Assembly (NCBI GenBank): GCA_910576325.1
Contig: CAJTIM010000017.1
Span: 34,724 to 98,723, forward strand
Reading direction: 5' to 3'
Length of the DNA stretch: 64,000 nt
Source: Clostridia bacterium
GTDB lineage: Bacteria > Bacillota > Clostridia > Lachnospirales > Lachnospiraceae
The notes beneath the pieces are model-generated. The model had not been told where the DNA came from. It made no database searches and worked only from the letters and a program-made list of their open reading frames with translations. Position numbers and translations under genes: made by a program. Shown here one piece after another: positions 54,093 through 62,739 of the stretch (position 1 is the stretch's first letter; every line of letters begins with the position of its first letter).

Positions 54093-54902
54093 ATGTATTC
54101 TGCCGATGAATTAAAAAAGCTTCAAGGCTTACAGCTAAAAATTGCAAAAGAATTTAAAAGAATTTGCGATAAATATCAGATTTCATATAGTCTGTCTGGC
54201 GGTTCTCTTTTAGGTGCAATTCGTCATACCGGATTTATCCCATGGGACGATGATTTTGATGTCGAAATGTTGCGAAGCGAATATGAGCGTTTTTTAAAAA
54301 TTGCTCCTGTAGAATTGAAAGATGACTATTTTCTTGAAACTTGGGATACTGATAAATATTTCTCCCTTCCTTATGCCAAATTAATGCTGAAAGGAACCAC
54401 CTATGCTGAAGAGAATACCCAGAATGCAAAAATACGGAAAGGAATTTTTATTGATATCTTTGTAGCAGATTCAATATCTGATAAAAAATGGTTTCGCCAC
54501 CTGCAATGCAGTATTTGTGACAATTTAGGTGGGGTAATATGTAAAAAAAATCATTATACAGACCAAAGTACTGGAGGAAAAAAGATATTATATACTCTTC
54601 TCACCTTCTTTCCATTAAAATGTCTACAGAAACTTCTTATCTTTTTTATGACTGTGTGTAATCAGTCAGTGACCAAAGATACTGCTATTTTCACAAGTTG
54701 TTATGGCGCAGAAAAAGAAATCAAATCAAAAGAATTTTATAAAGATTTAACAGAATACATTTTTGAGGATACGCATTTTAAGGGATTTACCAATTATAAC
54801 GTCTATCTTCAATCTTTGTACGGAAATTATATGGAATTTCCTCCTGAAGAAGAACGGTATAACCGACATGGCATTATAAAAATTGATTGCGGAAATTATT
54901 AA
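54093..54902 (+). CDS. LicD family phosphotransferase
   Basis: 269 aa. The family motif is complete: YSLSGGSLLGAIRHTGFIPW followed at once by DDDFDVEM, giving the GAIRH and WDDD metal-binding core, then FIDIFVADS. LicD enzymes transfer phosphocholine (or a related phosphoalcohol) from CDP-choline to glycans. Phosphocholine-activation genes 5 kb away (59402-62018) support that role here. Start ATG 54093, nine bases after AAGGG. First gene of the rightward block 54093-58953. Related family members transfer other phospho-groups, so the exact donor is inferred. Confidence 0.92.
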   Translation: MYSADELKKLQGLQLKIAKEFKRICDKYQISYSLSGGSLLGAIRHTGFIPWDDDFDVEMLRSEYERFLKIAPVELKDDYFLETWDTDKYFSLPYAKLMLKGTTYAEENTQNAKIRKGIFIDIFVADSISDKKWFRHLQCSICDNLGGVICKKNHYTDQSTGGKKILYTLLTFFPLKCLQKLLIFFMTVCNQSVTKDTAIFTSCYGAEKEIKSKEFYKDLTEYIFEDTHFKGFTNYNVYLQSLYGNYMEFPPEEERYNRHGIIKIDCGNY

Positions 54903-54984
54903 ATCTATTTTCATTCCTTTTCTATGTTAAAATTAAATGTAATTCCCTCATAATAATAGCATTTTAAATTAAAGGAGATTTCCC

Positions 54985-56187
54985 ATGCTAAAAAAGCAAT
55001 TTCTAAATTCCACTAACGCTATAATTACTTATTTAATCCTTGTATGCTTTTTTATTCGGTTACCTTTTTTATCAAATAAATCAATGATTCTGCTTGGAAT
55101 CATTGTCTGTTGTGTTTTTGCTTTCACACACAAAAGAGTTTTGTTCAATATACGAGAACTATTACTTATTATTTCCCTCACTGCCTATGCTCTAATCACT
55201 CATCGGAATGCATTGGGATGTTCATATATTATATTGCTTCCAACAATATTTGCTTTTATTGGAAAATATTTAATATACGATTTACACAATCATCAGCAAT
55301 TGGAAAAAGCAATTCGGCTCATGATATGTACCATTGTTATTGGTTATTCTATACATGGAATTTTAAACTCTATATTATTTTTGCAGAATGGTTTTTCTCA
55401 AAACGGCCGGGCATGGCTGGATATATGGGATGGAACTGCCCCTGCAGCTACATTGCAGGTTCTTTATTTTCTGCCCGTTATATCTCTGTTCTTTCCTGGG
55501 CTTCTTATGATTCAAAATCATTCTCTGGTAAGCATTTCTATTCTTTTGACTAATGTGTTTTTTCTTTACATTTCTATAATAACCATGTCCAGAATTCCGC
55601 TGGTCATTTGGGGAATTATACTAATCATTGATATTTGCTTTGAATTTGTTTTCAATCATAAACGCTTGAATTGGGGAAAAATTAAAAAAATATTTATTCC
55701 TGTTGGTATCATGTTGATTATCATCTCTATAGCGATTTTATGGTTTTATATGAATAATGATGAATTAACGTCTCAGTTCAGCTGGTTGAAAAGAAATGGC
55801 GGCATTATTAATAATATTCGTTTTAAAGCACAAATACATGCACTAATGCAGCTATTTGTTTATCCCATGGGCGGCTATCAAATGGAACTTGCCGGACTCT
55901 CTTATGCCCACAATTTGTGGCTGGATCTGGCAAATGCTGCAGGTTTAATCGCTTTTATCCCATTCACGCTCTACACCTTTTTAAGCCTGATCGATTTCTG
56001 CAGATTTTTGCTAGAACCTAATATAACTTTCAAAATGAAGTTTGCTGTAGGCGGACTCTACTTCTCATTTTTATTATACTTTTTGATTGAAACACCATTA
56101 GAAGCAAGTGTATTAAACATTCTTCCATGGTGTTATATGAATGGTACGCTTCACGGCTATCAACTAATTTCAAGAAATAAAATTTAG
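54985..56187 (+). CDS. Wzy-type polysaccharide polymerase / O-antigen ligase family protein
   Basis: 400 aa with about eleven helices. The last large loop contains SYAHNLWLDLANAAGLIAF, the conserved Wzy_C/WaaL His-containing element, and GGIINNIRFKAQIHALMQLF with basic residues before it. It probably polymerises the repeat unit exported by the Wzx at 51467-52798. ATG 54985 follows AAAGGAG. Very AT-rich sequence, like typical horizontally exchanged wzy genes. The gap before it (82 bp) has no clear terminator. Confidence 0.87.
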   Translation: MLKKQFLNSTNAIITYLILVCFFIRLPFLSNKSMILLGIIVCCVFAFTHKRVLFNIRELLLIISLTAYALITHRNALGCSYIILLPTIFAFIGKYLIYDLHNHQQLEKAIRLMICTIVIGYSIHGILNSILFLQNGFSQNGRAWLDIWDGTAPAATLQVLYFLPVISLFFPGLLMIQNHSLVSISILLTNVFFLYISIITMSRIPLVIWGIILIIDICFEFVFNHKRLNWGKIKKIFIPVGIMLIIISIAILWFYMNNDELTSQFSWLKRNGGIINNIRFKAQIHALMQLFVYPMGGYQMELAGLSYAHNLWLDLANAAGLIAFIPFTLYTFLSLIDFCRFLLEPNITFKMKFAVGGLYFSFLLYFLIETPLEASVLNILPWCYMNGTLHGYQLISRNKI

Positions 56188-56198
56188 GAATAGAAAAT

Positions 56199-57017
56199 AT
56201 GTCAAAGATATTGGGAATCTTTACTTGTTATAACCGAAAAGAAAAAACTATAAAATGTCTAAATAGTCTCATGCATGAAAATACCAGTATTGATTTTTCC
56301 TTCATTGCTGTAGATGATAATAGTACAGACGGAACAAGGGATGCTTTACTTTCTTATAACAATGTTCAATTGATTTCAGGGAATGGCCATTGTTACTATT
56401 CTGGCGGTATGCGGCTTGGAATCCAGGAAGCAAAACGCTCCTGTGATATGTATGATTGGATCCTTTTGTTCAATGATGATGTTACATTCTTTCCTCATGC
56501 AATTGAGAAGCTTAAAACGTATTCTCTTAAAAAAAATGAAATTATCGTAGGTGCCACTTGTGATCAAGATAAGCGCCTCTCTTATGGTGGTGTCATAAAA
56601 AAGGCTCTTTTTAAACCCACTTTTGAAATTATCATGTCACAAAACAGCCGTCGTTTCTGTGATACTTTCAATGCCAACTGTGTATTGCTGCCAACAAATA
56701 TTTTTAAAGCCCTCCCAAATATTGACAATCACTATACACATGCCATGGGAGATTATGATTATGGATTAGAGGCCCGAAAAAGGAATTTTCCGATTGTAGT
56801 ATCTGACTTTTTTGTGGGCATCTGCATTGATAATCCGGTTGATGGAACATGGAGAGATGTTAAACTCTCACGAAGGGAACGCTTAAAGAAAAAGGAAAAC
56901 CCAAAAGGACTTCCTTGTCGTGAATGGTTTTATTTTATAAAAAAACATTATGGCTTTTTAAGCGCTTGCGTGAACAGTATTACTCCATATTTAAAAATCT
57001 TAATTAGGAGGCCTTAA
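56199..57017 (+). CDS. GT2 family glycosyltransferase
   Basis: 272 aa GT-A enzyme: LGIFTCYNRKEKTIKCL, AVDDNSTDGT, NGHCYYSGGMRLGIQEA, WILLFNDDVTFFP with NDD as the metal site, and HAMGDYDYGLEARKRNFPI as the acceptor-side acidic motif. The shape is that of short rhamnosyltransferase-like GT2s in capsule clusters. ATG 56199 follows AGGAATAG. Its stop overlaps the start of the acyltransferase gene (TAATG), indicating coupled translation. Confidence 0.92.
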   Translation: MSKILGIFTCYNRKEKTIKCLNSLMHENTSIDFSFIAVDDNSTDGTRDALLSYNNVQLISGNGHCYYSGGMRLGIQEAKRSCDMYDWILLFNDDVTFFPHAIEKLKTYSLKKNEIIVGATCDQDKRLSYGGVIKKALFKPTFEIIMSQNSRRFCDTFNANCVLLPTNIFKALPNIDNHYTHAMGDYDYGLEARKRNFPIVVSDFFVGICIDNPVDGTWRDVKLSRRERLKKKENPKGLPCREWFYFIKKHYGFLSACVNSITPYLKILIRRP

Positions 57018-57685
57018 TGCAAAGCTTGAAAAAATTTTTTAAATCACATCCTGTTATTTTAAATTTATTATCATTATTTTATCGTATTATATTAATAAAT
57101 CGTAAAAAAGGCGGAAAGCAAAATCATATTGTATGCAGAGGAACCTTTCTGAAAGGCTGTAAAATAGAAATATACGGAAAGCATAATGAAATTATCATAT
57201 CGCCTTTAGCCAAGTTAAACCATTGTCACATTTTTATAAATGGCAATTATAACCATATTACTATCGGAACTGAATGTATTATAAACAAGCTTGAAATATG
57301 GATAGAAGATACAGAAAACAGGGTAGAAATTGGTGATAATTGCTGGATAACCGGAAAAACTCATTTGGCAGTAACGGAAGGAACCCAACTGCAAATCGGA
57401 AGTAAATGTCTTTTGTCCGAGGATATTGTAATGCGTACAGGGGACAGCCATTCTATTTTTAATTCAGAAGGCAAACGTATTAATCCTGCAAAAAGCATAA
57501 TAATTGCCTCTCATGTCTGGATTGGAAATAAAACAATCTTGCTCAAAGGCTCCTGTGTTGGAGACAATTCTATTATAGGAACTGGCTCAATTGTGACAAA
57601 AGCATTTGGAGAAGGCGTCCTACTGGCAGGGGTACCGGCAAAACCCATAAAAGAAAAAGTATATTGGAGTAGTGAACGAATATGA
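57017..57685 (+). CDS. Hexapeptide-repeat acyltransferase
   Basis: 222 aa. After a short hydrophobic N-terminus (about 12-30), the protein is a left-handed beta-helix of imperfect hexapeptides: IEIYGKHNEIIISP, RTGDSHSIFNSEG with the catalytic His, HVWIGNKTILLKG, and VLLAGVPAKPIKEKV. This is the trimeric O-acetyltransferase architecture. ATG 57017 follows AGGAGG and overlaps the previous stop; its own stop overlaps the next start as ATGA. It likely acetylates the glycan made in this block. Confidence 0.9.
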   Translation: MQSLKKFFKSHPVILNLLSLFYRIILINRKKGGKQNHIVCRGTFLKGCKIEIYGKHNEIIISPLAKLNHCHIFINGNYNHITIGTECIINKLEIWIEDTENRVEIGDNCWITGKTHLAVTEGTQLQIGSKCLLSEDIVMRTGDSHSIFNSEGKRINPAKSIIIASHVWIGNKTILLKGSCVGDNSIIGTGSIVTKAFGEGVLLAGVPAKPIKEKVYWSSERI

Positions 57686-58953
57686 AAATCTTATGGTTAT
57701 GTAATCTTATTCCAGCTCCGCTTGCCCTGGAGCTTCACAGGCCCGTTCATAATATAGGCGGATGGCTCAATGTTTTAATCGATACAATCAAAAAAAATCC
57801 AGATTACGACTTAACTATTCTGTTTCCAATTAGTAAAAAAGAAGATGCTCTTCAAGGAAAGGCTAAAACTATTTCATATTACAGCTTCTTTCAAAACACA
57901 AAAAGAACAGAATGTTATGACTCAAAATTAGAGCTTTTTTTTGAAACTGTACTTGAAAATGTAACACCGGATATTGTGCATATATGGGGAAGTGAATACC
58001 CTCATACATTAGCTATGACAAATGCCTGCGAAAAAAAGGGCTATCTACAACATACTGTAATTAGCATTCAAGGCTTAGTCTCTATTTATGCTAAACACTA
58101 CTATGCTAATTTACCAGAGAAAATCATAAAGGGTAAAACATTCCGTGATTTAATTAAATGGAATGGCCTTTTAGAAGCAAAAAAAATTTTTGATATTCGT
58201 GGCATGTATGAAATAAAAGCTCTTCAAAAAATTCCGCATGCCATTGGACGTACGGACTGGGATCTGGCATGTACACAAATGATAAATCCCAATATAATCT
58301 ACCATCAAGGCAATGAAATTTTAAGAACAAGTTTTTATGAAGGAATGTGGAAATTAGAAAACTGTGAAAAATATTCTATTTTTATAAGTCAGTGGGGATA
58401 TCCTCTGAAGGGATTCCACATCTTTCTTGAAGCTTTCAAAATTATTCTGAAGGATTATCCTGATGCTAAGGTTATTACAACTGGCAAAGATCTCTTTCAT
58501 GTATCCAAAAAGGTGTTCTTAAAGCAAACCTATTATGAAAGATATATCATAAAGCTTATTAAAAAATGGGATTTGGAAAAAAATATTATTTTTTTAGGAA
58601 AGCAATTAAATGAAGCGGAAATGAAAGCTCAGTATCTGTCTGCACATATATTTGTTCTGCCATCCGCAATTGAAAACTCCCCTAATTCTTTAGGGGAAGC
58701 AATGCTGTTAGGAACACCTGCCATAGTCTCAAATGTAGGCGGTATCAGCAGTATGCTTACACATGGTAAAGAAGGTTTCTCTTATCCCTTTGATGAACCT
58801 TATATGTTAGCATACTATATCAAACGTATCTTTCAAGATGATGCTTTAGCTAAAAGCTTTTCTATTGCTGAAAGGTTAAAAGCCGCAGAGACCCATCACA
58901 TTCAGAATAATATAAACGAATATTATCAGATTTATGAAACTATTTCAAAATAA
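57682..58953 (+). CDS. GT4 family glycosyltransferase
   Basis: 423 aa GT-B enzyme. It begins MKILWLCNLIPAPLALEL and has GGWLNVLIDTIK near residue 31. The nucleotide-sugar domain is marked by ISQWGYPLKGFHIFLEAF, NIIFLGKQLNEAEM, and IENSPNSLGEAMLLGTPAIV with the Glu pair. ATGA overlap with the acyltransferase gene. Last gene of the rightward block; a non-coding stretch of 448 bp follows. Confidence 0.9.
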   Translation: MKILWLCNLIPAPLALELHRPVHNIGGWLNVLIDTIKKNPDYDLTILFPISKKEDALQGKAKTISYYSFFQNTKRTECYDSKLELFFETVLENVTPDIVHIWGSEYPHTLAMTNACEKKGYLQHTVISIQGLVSIYAKHYYANLPEKIIKGKTFRDLIKWNGLLEAKKIFDIRGMYEIKALQKIPHAIGRTDWDLACTQMINPNIIYHQGNEILRTSFYEGMWKLENCEKYSIFISQWGYPLKGFHIFLEAFKIILKDYPDAKVITTGKDLFHVSKKVFLKQTYYERYIIKLIKKWDLEKNIIFLGKQLNEAEMKAQYLSAHIFVLPSAIENSPNSLGEAMLLGTPAIVSNVGGISSMLTHGKEGFSYPFDEPYMLAYYIKRIFQDDALAKSFSIAERLKAAETHHIQNNINEYYQIYETISK

Positions 58954-59312
58954 AACCGCATTTGGGACATTTTTCGTTCCTATTCAGTAAGCACCAAATA
59001 AATTATGCGGAGTCCCTTCCAAAACAGAATGTGGTTCCTGCTGCCATCGTTCCGGAACAGAATATAGCATCACAAATGCACCTTGGGGTGAATTACTCCA
59101 ATCCGCAAAGGGCTGGGGTAATTTTTATCTGACCGTATCATTATTGGGCGCTTACTTTAGAAACAGTTACTGCATTTAAGCTGTTTATTACATTTCATCT
59201 ATTAAGTGAATAAAAAAGAGCCTTCAGTTTTAATAAATTAAGGTGTTCAATGTCTTAATCATCACACAAAGGAGCCCTTTATGGATTTTTTAACACTTTA
59301 TCACTTAAAAGC
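58954..59312. other. Non-coding stretch after the glycan block, possible gene debris
   Basis: No open frame of useful length is seen. Short, stop-interrupted frames such as NAPWGELLQSAKGWGNFY on the plus strand (around 59080-59140) look protein-like but match nothing I recognise. A well-spaced AAAGGAG followed by ATG at 59281 opens a 16-codon frame (MDFLTLYHLKAIDRLR) that ends in the palindrome. It may be remnants of a lost gene or insertion element. Confidence 0.45.
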
Positions 59313-59358
59313 AATAGATCGCCTCCGTTAAAATAAATTTTAACGGAGGCGATCTATT
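59313..59358. repeat. 46-bp near-perfect palindrome (22-bp arms, 2-base loop)
   Basis: 59313-59334 (AATAGATCGCCTCCGTTAAA plus AT) is exactly complementary to 59337-59358, with AA between. It lies between two convergent blocks, so a bidirectional terminator is plausible, yet no T-run follows the stem on either side. Confidence 0.9.
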
Positions 59359-59401
59359 ACTACTGTTCTCTTAGTAACCCATAACATAATTTTCTTCCCT
59401 G

Positions 59402-60274
59402 TCAGATCCGTGCCAGCGCTTCTGTCACATAATCATATTTACAGGTTCCCCCCGGACTGTTAAAACGAATTCCTATCACCTCTCCCCTGTCATTTTTCTG
59501 TGGCATTATCTCTGTAAGTTCTCCCTCCTTACACCGGAGCCTTTCCGCAATATTTTTCAGAATAACGGAACCACTGTTTACTTTATAACTGGAATCAAAT
59601 TCCCGAAGCTCGTCCAGCGAATCAAACTCGTATATATCCTCATGGTCATACTTGCGGATTCTCATAGGTAATTCCTGTAAATGTTCCATAAAAATTTTTT
59701 CCCACAGCTTGTCCCTGGTTCCTGGCCATTCATACTCCCGCTCCAGGATTTCTAAGAACTTATGACTAAAATCTTCTGCCCAGAAAGCATGCCCCAGCAT
59801 ATACCATGACTTCTCTCCGCCAATCTGTACAGCCTTAATAAATCCATTATCATCCTCTTCCATACACCACTCATCCGTGGCCCCTTCCGCATAAACTGCA
59901 GCATAATAGCTTCCTGAAACCTCCTTTTCAAAAGGATTTGTGCGAAAATAATTATCTGCCGAACAAATATAGCTGTTTTTCAGATATCTCCGAACAGAAT
60001 AGATACTTCCATTATTATTGCGAACAGCATAGTCCGGATTTTCAACGATTACCACGTCAAATTTTTCCTGCAGATAAGAAAACTGCTCCTTTTTATACCC
60101 AGTGACTACAATAATCTGAGGTATCCCGGCTTCCTGGAGCTGGCGTATCTGCCGCTCAATCAATATTTCATTTTTTACCCTTATTAGCGCCTTTGGTCTT
60201 TCATAGGATATGGGCGCAAACCGGCTGGATGTTCCTGCGGCCATGATAACTGCATTATCGACTTTGCAATACAT
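59402..60274 (-). CDS. LicC-like nucleotidyltransferase (CTP:phosphocholine cytidylyltransferase family)
   Basis: 290 aa from ATG 60274, which follows AGGAGGAG; a longer frame from 60343 lies inside the upstream gene. Nucleotidyltransferase signature near the start: VIMAAGTSSRFAPISYERPK, then IIVVTGYKKEQFSYL and CSADNYFRTNPF. Residues about 225-290 repeat the linker of the upstream fusion protein (LREFDSSYK... against LRELDETSK...) and continue into what looks like the opening strands of its kinase domain, then stop. It would make CDP-choline or a related CDP-alcohol. It overlaps the upstream gene by 20 bp. Confidence 0.85.
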   Translation of the reverse strand: MYCKVDNAVIMAAGTSSRFAPISYERPKALIRVKNEILIERQIRQLQEAGIPQIIVVTGYKKEQFSYLQEKFDVVIVENPDYAVRNNNGSIYSVRRYLKNSYICSADNYFRTNPFEKEVSGSYYAAVYAEGATDEWCMEEDDNGFIKAVQIGGEKSWYMLGHAFWAEDFSHKFLEILEREYEWPGTRDKLWEKIFMEHLQELPMRIRKYDHEDIYEFDSLDELREFDSSYKVNSGSVILKNIAERLRCKEGELTEIMPQKNDRGEVIGIRFNSPGGTCKYDYVTEALARI

Positions 60275-62018
60275 TCCGCTCCTCCTGAAAAATTTTATAG
60301 TACTCTTTTGCATAACGATACTGCTGTATGGAGTATTCTCCAAATTCTACACCAAGCTGCCTCTTATACTCGCACCAGTTACTCCACAGGAGGCCGCAGA
60401 CCGCAATGTAACAATATATTTTCAAACGTATATCCTGATCACATCCTTCTGGAAAATAGGCATCAATCAGCATTTCTACCCTTTCTCTGTCATACATGGC
60501 ATAAATGGCAAACATAGCAATATCCACATGAGGATCCTGCATGCCAGCATATTCCCAGTCTATGAGACGAATCTCTGTATCTCCCTGCTTATTTTTAACA
60601 AACAGAAAATTATCCGGCACCGCATCAATATGTGTCAAAACGTATGCTTTAGACTGCTCATCAATATAATTCTTTAATTCATAAACTTTATTTTTTGTCT
60701 CCTTATAATCTCGATAACAGGATGGTATTCCATTCCAAAGAGATTCATAAAATTCCATCTTTCCAAAAATATCAAACGTATGCTCCACTTCTAGAGCTCT
60801 CCCATGAAAATCACGAAGCCTCTTCATGCATACCTGCACATCCTCTATATTTTCCGGATCACAGGTTCTGGTATTCTCCAAATAGGCAGTTATCTTATAA
60901 CCGTTTTCCGGATTCATATAAAAAATATCATCACTGATTCCAAGCCCGCTGACAGCCTGATACACTGCATACTCCTGCCTGCGGTTAATCAAATGCTCTG
61001 TCCCCGCTCCCGGAATACGCATAATATATTTTCTGCCTCTGCAGGTAAACAGAAAAGAGCGGTTAGTCATTCCCTTTTTCAAAACGGTTATGTCTTCAAT
61101 CTCATTTTCGGAAACCTCTAGTTTTTCCGCCATCAGCTGTATGACTTGTGAATGTAACTGTTTGGAGGTTTCATCCAGTTCCCGAAGCTGTTCGTAAGTA
61201 TTGATCTCATAAGCCATCCGCGAGTTTGCAAGACGGGCCGATACCAGCATCTTGTCTTTCTCAAACAAAGCTTCTTCCCAGAAGCTCTGTTGATAAAGAC
61301 GATCAGAAGCCATTTCTATAAGGTGCTGTTTCAGCCCATCTGCTGCCTTACCTGTTATATAGGAAATCCCAATCATCTGATTCCCGCCCCGCTCTGTCCG
61401 CACCAGTTCCTGCTTCCGGTTCACCCTTACATTGCTCTCATCATCCATTAATTCACTGATCATGTACCAGGAATACAGTTCATTGCGATGGAACGGATTT
61501 TCCCCGCACCAGATATCACAGGGAATAATATAAGTATTTTCTATTTTATTCCGCGCCAGATTCAGTGAATGAAGATTATTTTTCTGGGAATATTCCATGT
61601 TAATAAGAAGCTCCACTTGATACTCATCTATCAAATATTCATAGGATTCTTTCATAAATCCAACTACAACTGTGATATCCTGCACCTTGACTTCATGCAG
61701 TTGTTTGATAACGCGCTCTATCAGCGGTTCTTCATTCACCTGAAGAAGCCCCTTTGGCATCTCTGCATTAATGGGAATCATCCGCATACCGTAGCCTGCG
61801 GCCAGAATAATCGCTCTTTGAGGGCGGTGTGTTTCTAAGAGTTCAAAAGCCTTTGCTGTCAGAGACGTTTCTGCGCTGAGATATCCCTGTTCCTGCAGAT
61901 TTCGGAGGGATTGGTTGACCTTTCCCAAAGAATAACCTGTTTTTTCGGAAAGGATTCTTTGATTGGTGAATGAGGCTTTTGTTAAATGAAGAATGATGTC
62001 TTTCTCTATTATGTTCAT
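60255..62018 (-). CDS. Winged-helix / LicC nucleotidyltransferase / LicA choline kinase fusion
   Basis: 587 aa from ATG 62018 after AAGGAG (an in-frame ATG at 62048 has none). Residues 1-60: winged helix-turn-helix (ILSEKTGYSLGKVNQSLRNL). About 67-290: LicC-like nucleotidyltransferase (AIILAAGYGMRMIPINAEMP, VVVGFMKESYEYLID, IPCDIWCGENPF). About 320-580: LicA/ChoK kinase (KKGMTNRSFLFTCRGRKYIM, VLTHIDAVPDNFLF as Brenner-type catalytic loop, IRLIDWEYAGMQDPHVDIA). One chain could phosphorylate choline and activate it to CDP-choline. No LicB choline permease was found. The helix-turn-helix may give autoregulation. Confidence 0.9.
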   Translation of the reverse strand: MNIIEKDIILHLTKASFTNQRILSEKTGYSLGKVNQSLRNLQEQGYLSAETSLTAKAFELLETHRPQRAIILAAGYGMRMIPINAEMPKGLLQVNEEPLIERVIKQLHEVKVQDITVVVGFMKESYEYLIDEYQVELLINMEYSQKNNLHSLNLARNKIENTYIIPCDIWCGENPFHRNELYSWYMISELMDDESNVRVNRKQELVRTERGGNQMIGISYITGKAADGLKQHLIEMASDRLYQQSFWEEALFEKDKMLVSARLANSRMAYEINTYEQLRELDETSKQLHSQVIQLMAEKLEVSENEIEDITVLKKGMTNRSFLFTCRGRKYIMRIPGAGTEHLINRRQEYAVYQAVSGLGISDDIFYMNPENGYKITAYLENTRTCDPENIEDVQVCMKRLRDFHGRALEVEHTFDIFGKMEFYESLWNGIPSCYRDYKETKNKVYELKNYIDEQSKAYVLTHIDAVPDNFLFVKNKQGDTEIRLIDWEYAGMQDPHVDIAMFAIYAMYDRERVEMLIDAYFPEGCDQDIRLKIYCYIAVCGLLWSNWCEYKRQLGVEFGEYSIQQYRYAKEYYKIFQEERNVLQSR

Positions 62019-62135
62019 TTTATTTTCTCCTTTTGTTTTCATGAACACAATAACATAAATCTATACAAATGTCCAATAGAAAAATGTCTCGCAAAGTAAA
62101 ATCTCTAAAAATTCCCAGGAAATTTCAAAAAAGCA

Positions 62136-62164
62136 TAGATAGTTCCAGACTTTTATTGTATAAT
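62136..62164 (+). promoter_or_regulatory. Likely promoter of the 62202 gene pair
   Basis: TAGATA (62136-62141), 17 bp, perfect TATAAT (62159-62164). The start would be near 62171, about 30 bases before the gene. Confidence 0.55.
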
Positions 62165-62201
62165 TCAATATGAAATATTTACTATAAACCAGGAGGAAGT
62201 A

Positions 62202-62705
62202 ATGTCACAAACCTATTCGTATCAAATAGGAATTCTTTATTTTGCTGGAAATATAAAATCAATTCGCAATATCCTTGTTAAGATGCTGAAAGCAGATGGA
62301 TATCGCGTCGGTGTTTGGACCATGGACGAGACCGCTGATAACGCTGAAAATTCGGTAGATTTATACAATTTTATTCGAAATCAATGTGAACACACTGTTC
62401 TTTTTGTTACTCCCGAATGTTCTGGAAAATCCTTGTTTGAACAAGCTGTCTTAGCACAAATACAGCTTAAAAATCTTGATGATGCCAGAAGCTTTTTAGT
62501 TATTGAATGTGGAAAAAAACTGCTTCCGGAATACAAAAAAAATGCTGTTTGTTTAGACGGCCGTACAGCTTGCAGTGCAGAACTTGCCATGCAAATAGAA
62601 GAGTTTTTTTATCCAAAGCAGATGCCCAAAAAAGACCTTAACAAAACTCATCCCGCTCAAAATATTGTGTTTGCCGATGTAATACAAAACAGTAAGTTCT
62701 TTTGA
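62202..62705 (+). CDS. Small TIR/SEFIR-like protein with a C-terminal repeat motif
   Basis: 167 aa, ATG 62202 after AGGAGG. Predicted strand/helix alternation suggests a TIR/SEFIR-type flavodoxin-like fold: strand YQIGILYFAG, helix SIRNILVKMLKADGY, strand RVGVWTMD, strand HTVLFVTPECSG, helix LFEQAVLAQIQL, strand SFLVIECG. The Glu in KSLFEQA might correspond to the TIR catalytic Glu, but spacing differs and the assignment is tentative. Residues 154-167, the extreme C-terminus, read NIVFADVIQNSKFF, a motif repeated in the next protein. The next gene starts 34 bp later, so they are probably one operon. Function not established. Confidence 0.7.
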   Translation: MSQTYSYQIGILYFAGNIKSIRNILVKMLKADGYRVGVWTMDETADNAENSVDLYNFIRNQCEHTVLFVTPECSGKSLFEQAVLAQIQLKNLDDARSFLVIECGKKLLPEYKKNAVCLDGRTACSAELAMQIEEFFYPKQMPKKDLNKTHPAQNIVFADVIQNSKFF

Positions 62706-62739
62706 CAACTAAAATACCCAAAAGACAGGATAGGTAACA

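Noticed and set aside
59281..59331. Sixteen-codon frame MDFLTLYHLKAIDRLR with a good ribosome site
   Set aside because: Too short, and its end falls in the palindrome; no homology recognised. Kept only as part of the debris region.
59313..59358. Simple rho-independent terminator
   Set aside because: The stem is strong but no run of Ts follows on either strand, so it is listed as a palindrome.
62019..62135. Promoter for the leftward winged-helix/LicC/LicA gene
   Set aside because: TATAGA- and TTGGAC-like hexamers are present but at poor spacing; no convincing pair could be named.
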